Positions 62,001-64,000 of a DNA stretch of 64,000 nucleotides are shown in pieces. Position numbers and translations under genes: made by a program. Below the pieces are notes generated by a model. It ran no database searches. It was not told the DNA's origin and worked only from the letters and a program-made list of their open reading frames with translations. The stretch lies in the NCBI RefSeq assembly GCF_029428675.1, contig NZ_JAJNEL010000001.1, positions 1,612,001-1,676,000 on the forward strand. The letters are read 5' to 3'. This DNA is from Streptomyces sp. JH14. GTDB lineage: Bacteria; Actinomycetota; Actinomycetes; Streptomycetales; Streptomycetaceae. Positions within the stretch are counted from its first letter, which is position 1. Each line of letters starts with the position of its first letter.

Positions 62001-62234
62001 GACGCCGTCGACGGACTTGATGGTGTTCTCGAGCGGTTCGACGACCTGCTTCTCGACCACGTCGGGCGACGCACCCTGGTAGGGCGCGAGCACCGAGACC
62101 ATCGGGAGCTCGATGGTGGGCAGCAACTGCTGCTTGAGCTGCGGGATCGCGATCGCTCCGAAGACGAGCGCAACGATCGAGATCAGCCCGATCAGGGCCC
62201 TTTGCGCGAGGCTGAATCTGGACAGCCAGGACAT
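59085..62234 (-). CDS. RND (AcrB/HAE1-like) membrane exporter
   Basis: A 1049-residue proton-driven exporter with 12 predicted helices (one after residue 10, eleven later) and two large periplasmic-side loops carrying the porter domains. Landmarks: ALIGLISIVALVFGAIAIPQLKQQLLPTIELP at the N-terminus, VVDDSIVVLENIKRHLGYG (TM4 acidic residues for proton relay), and MIGMLMLIGIVVTNAIVLID. It has the SWLSRFSLAQRALIG start of the family. ATG 62234 is used; the longer frame upstream is rejected. No partner fusion protein or outer-membrane channel is near, as usual in actinobacteria. A two-component system is directly upstream. Confidence 0.9.
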   Translation of the reverse strand: MSWLSRFSLAQRALIGLISIVALVFGAIAIPQLKQQLLPTIELPMVSVLAPYQGASPDVVEKQVVEPLENTIKSVDGVTGVTSTASEGNAVIMASFDFGDEGTKQLVADIQQAVNRARIQLPDDVDPQVIAGSTDDIPTVVLAVTSDKDQQALADQLDRTVVPALEDIDGVGQVNINGVQDLQVSITPDDKKLAAAGLNAGSLAQALQAGGATVPAGSFSEQGKSRTVQVGGAFTSLQQIEDLRVAGQNQATGKPGKPVRVGDIATVKQEPATAVSITRTNGKPSLAVMATMDKDGSAVAISNAVKDKLPDLRKDLGAGAELTVVSDQGPAVSKAISGLTTEGALGLLFAVIVILVFLASLRSTLVTAVSIPLSVVLALIVLWTRDLSLNMLTLGALTIAIGRVVDDSIVVLENIKRHLGYGEERQSAIITAVKEVAGAVTSSTLTTVAVFLPIGLVGGVVGELFGSFSLTVTAALLASLLVSLTVVPVLSFWFLRAPKGSTENPEEARRKAEEKEAASRLQRLYVPVLRFATRRRVTSIVIAVAVLFGTFGMAPLLKTNFFDQGEQEVLSIKQELAPGTSLVAADEAARKVEKLLDGDQGVKDYQVTVGSSGFMAAFGGGTGANQASYQVTLKDSADFDATQKRIDEGLGKLDGIGETTIAAGDGFGSQDLSVVVKAADAATLKKASEEVRAEVAKLKDVTDVQSDLAQSVPRISVKANSKAAAAGFNEATLGAAVAGAVRGTPSGKAMMDDTERDVVIKSAHPATTMDELKNLSLGPVKLGQIADVKLVPGPVSMTRIDGQRAATITARPTGDNTGAVSASLQSKIDALDLPDGATATIGGVSQDQNDAFMKLGLAMLAAIAIVFMLLVATFRSLVQPLILLVSIPFAATGAIGLLVVTGTPMGVPAMIGMLMLIGIVVTNAIVLIDLINQYRAQGLGIVEAVIEGGRHRLRPILMTALATIFALLPMALGVTGEGGFISQPLAVVVIGGLVTSTLLTLLLVPTLYALVELRKERRAKKKAVKRAKKAGLSAPAEETISEEPEPAKA

Positions 62235-62399
62235 GGGTGGGTCTCTCTTCTGTGGCTTACGCGGCAGGTGGGCGGGTGACTCGGGGACAGACCCGGCCCA
62301 GATATACGATCGCTCATCCGCCGGGGCGAAAGCGTCCGTCCCAGGGTTGCATTCTTGTGCCGCGCGTACCGCGGCTGGAGTACGCCGCGTCTCCACCCG

Positions 62400-63098
62400 T
62401 TACTCCACCCGGGGACGCACCAGGCCCGATTCGTACGCAATGACCACCAATTGCGCCCGGTCACGGGCACCCAGTTTCGCCATCGCCCGGTTCACATGGG
62501 TCTTGACAGTGAGCGGACTCACCACGAGGCGTTCGGCGATCTCGTCGTTGGAGTGACCGCCCGCGACCAGGACCAGCACTTCGCGTTCGCGGACGGTGAG
62601 CGCACCCAGCCGCGCGGAGTACTCGGCGGCTCTCGGCCCTTCGGGGTCCGAACTTCCGCCCTGCGCAAGGAAGGTGGCGATCAGGCCCTTGGTCGCGGCC
62701 GGCGAGAGCAGCGCCTCGCCACCCGCGGCGATACGGATGGCATTGAGCAGTTCGTCCGGTTCAGCACCCTTGCCGAGGAAGCCGGACGCACCGGCCCGCA
62801 GCGCCTGCACCACATACTCGTCGACCTCGAAGGTCGTGAGCATGACCACGCGTACGAGCGCCAGCCCGGGGTCGGCGCTGATCATCCGGGTGGCGGCGAG
62901 CCCGTCCGTGCCCGGCATCCGGATGTCCATCAGCACCACATCGGCGCGCGCCGAGCGGGCCAGGGCCACGGCTTCGGCGCCGTCCGCGGCCTCGCCGACC
63001 ACCTGCATGTCCGGCTCCGAGTCGACCAGCACCCGGAATGCGCTGCGCAACAGCGCCTGGTCGTCGGCGAGCAGGACCCTGATGGGCGGTGGTGTCAT
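62400..63098 (-). CDS. LuxR/NarL-family response regulator
   Basis: A 232-residue regulator with a receiver domain (VLLADDQALLRSAF, phospho-acceptor Asp in VVLMDIRMPGTDG, Lys in GFLGKGAE) and a C-terminal LuxR helix-turn-helix (LTVREREVLVLVAGGHSNDEIAERL...TVKTHVNRAMAKLG). ATG 63098 overlaps the sensor kinase stop (ATGA). Its placement suggests control of the RND exporter gene, 165 bp away on the same strand; the gap has a TATATC-type -10 candidate near 62301-62306. Confidence 0.92.
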   Translation of the reverse strand: MTPPPIRVLLADDQALLRSAFRVLVDSEPDMQVVGEAADGAEAVALARSARADVVLMDIRMPGTDGLAATRMISADPGLALVRVVMLTTFEVDEYVVQALRAGASGFLGKGAEPDELLNAIRIAAGGEALLSPAATKGLIATFLAQGGSSDPEGPRAAEYSARLGALTVREREVLVLVAGGHSNDEIAERLVVSPLTVKTHVNRAMAKLGARDRAQLVVIAYESGLVRPRVE

Positions 63099-64000
63099 GG
63101 GCGTTCCCCCGTCCGGCCCGCCGCATCCGGCGTCTCCGGATCTCCCGGGCGGGCCTTGACCGGCAGGATGGCATGGACCCTGAATCCGCCGCCGTACCGG
63201 GGCCCTGCGGTGAGGGTGCCGCCGAGGGCGGTGACGCGTTCACGCATCCCGAGCAGTCCGTGGCCCCCGCCGTCGTCGGCGCCCGCGCCCTCGGTCCGGC
63301 CCGTGCCGTTGTCGAGAACCGTGACCTCGGCGGTCGCCCCGACCCTTATGACGCTCACCTCGGCCTTGGCCCCGGGGCCGGCGTGCTTCTGCACATTGGT
63401 CAGCGCCTCCTGGATCACCCGGTACGCGGCCAGGTCGACAGCCGCGGGCAGCGGGGCCAGATGGTCGGCGCAGGCCACCTCGACCGGAAGACCCGCACGC
63501 CGGACCTTGTCCACCAGCTCGCCGAGGACCGCGAGTCCGGGGGCCGGTTCGGTCGGCGCCTCCGGGTCGCCGGACTGGCGCAGCAGCCCCACGGTGGCGC
63601 GGAGTTCGTTCAGTGCGGAGCGGCTGGCCTCCCGGACATGGGCGAGCGCCTCCTTGGCCTGGTCGGGGCGCTTGTCCATGACATGGGCGGCGACCCCGGC
63701 CTGCACATTGACCAGGGCGATGTGGTGGGCGACGACATCGTGCAGATCGCGGGCGATCCGCAGCCGCTCCTCGGCGACCCGGCGCCGGGCCTCCTCCTCG
63801 CGGGTGCGCTCGGCCCGTTCGGCCCGTTCCCTGATGGCGTCGATGAACGCCCGCCGGGAGCGGACGGCGTCCCCGGCCGCGCCCGCCATGCCGGTCCAGG
63901 CGAAGACCCCCAGGTTCTCCTGGCGGTACCAGGGGGACTCTCCGAAGAACATCGCGGAGGCCGTCAGCGCACCCATGGTCAGCAGGCCGACCCGCCAGGT
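63095..64000 (-). CDS. Sensor histidine kinase, N-terminus outside the window
   Basis: 302 codons of an actinobacterial two-component sensor are visible and the frame is open to the window end, so the N-terminal membrane region continues outside. Visible: a hydrophobic end of the sensor part, the phospho-acceptor motif RIARDLHDVVAHHIALVNVQAG, N-box AYRVIQEALTNVQKHAG and GGHGLLGMRERV (G-box). HDVVAHH is typical of NarL-cognate kinases (HisKA_3). Partner of the overlapping response regulator. Confidence 0.92.
   Translation of the reverse strand, partial: TWRVGLLTMGALTASAMFFGESPWYRQENLGVFAWTGMAGAAGDAVRSRRAFIDAIRERAERAERTREEEARRRVAEERLRIARDLHDVVAHHIALVNVQAGVAAHVMDKRPDQAKEALAHVREASRSALNELRATVGLLRQSGDPEAPTEPAPGLAVLGELVDKVRRAGLPVEVACADHLAPLPAAVDLAAYRVIQEALTNVQKHAGPGAKAEVSVIRVGATAEVTVLDNGTGRTEGAGADDGGGHGLLGMRERVTALGGTLTAGPRYGGGFRVHAILPVKARPGDPETPDAAGRTGERP

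Noticed and set aside
59052..62279. A 1075-codon reading frame opposite the RND exporter
   Set aside because: Arg/Asp/His-rich composition without domains; the minus-strand exporter has clear helices and family motifs.

Overview
The window is high-GC DNA (about 70% by eye) with dense, mostly short-spaced genes, many GTG and some TTG starts, actinobacterial riboswitches and actinobacteria-type respiratory genes. Gene content and order point to a Streptomyces chromosome core. From memory it corresponds to the S. coelicolor region around SCO2104-SCO2170 (pkaF, aroH, trpE2, pfkA, glkA, qcr/cta, nadA). No insertion sequence, prophage, CRISPR array, rRNA or tRNA gene was seen. 57 protein genes and one leader peptide are annotated; thiE (5' end of the window) and a sensor kinase (3' end) are cut by the window edges.

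Layout. 0-8 kb: thiamin genes (thiE on the minus strand; a TPP riboswitch followed by thiO-thiS-thiG on the plus strand), a small Rv2175c-like DNA-binding protein, an FAD reductase, a PASTA-domain Ser/Thr kinase (PknL/PkaF type) and endonuclease IV. 8-12 kb: a copper-operator-linked histidine-rich DUF4396 membrane protein, a sulfite-oxidase-like enzyme, bacterioferritin, a bacterioferritin-associated ferredoxin under an iron box, and class II DAHP synthase. 12-19 kb: a large secreted amidase with five C-terminal repeats, a Trp leader peptide/attenuator controlling a fused anthranilate synthase, a D-lactate dehydrogenase-like enzyme and a 6-phosphofructokinase carrying residues usually seen in PPi-dependent enzymes. 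19-28 kb: a two-component system, acyltransferase, esterase, EEP phosphodiesterase, glucokinase GlkA, DUF5304 protein, ArsA-like ATPase and SRPBCC protein. 28-41 kb: metallophosphoesterase, acyl-CoA synthetase, PimB-like and GT87 mannosyltransferases, a metalloprotease-like lipoprotein, two NlpC/P60 wall hydrolases, a coiled-coil NYN nuclease, rhomboid protease and a stand-alone RAM-domain protein. 40-52.5 kb: a class V aminotransferase behind a SAM-IV riboswitch, trpD, then the respiratory block ctaE-qcrC-qcrA-qcrB and ctaC-ctaD-ctaF. 52.7-64 kb: a cysteine desulfurase-TusA fusion, adenosine-kinase-like PfkB protein, ErpA-type Fe-S carrier, nadA, an RND exporter and a second two-component system.

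How it fits together. Much of the block (Rv2175c-like/PknL, aroG-type DAHP synthase, acyltransferase, ArsA-like ATPase + SRPBCC, FadD15-like ligase, PimB-like GT, NlpC/P60, trpD, cta/qcr, PfkB/AdoK, ErpA) recurs in similar order in Mycobacterium tuberculosis Rv2175c-Rv2204c (recalled, not computed). It is therefore an ancient actinobacterial neighbourhood joining envelope, respiration, aromatic amino acid and Fe-S functions rather than an acquired island. Regulation is rich in RNA devices: a TPP riboswitch, a classical trp attenuator, a SAM-IV riboswitch followed by a tiny ORF with a perfect ribosome-binding site, and a compact c-di-AMP-riboswitch-like leader. Several genes without a Shine-Dalgarno sequence have a TANNNT box 5-8 nt before the start codon, suggesting leaderless mRNAs. 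Convergent gene pairs are separated by long, near-perfect hairpins.
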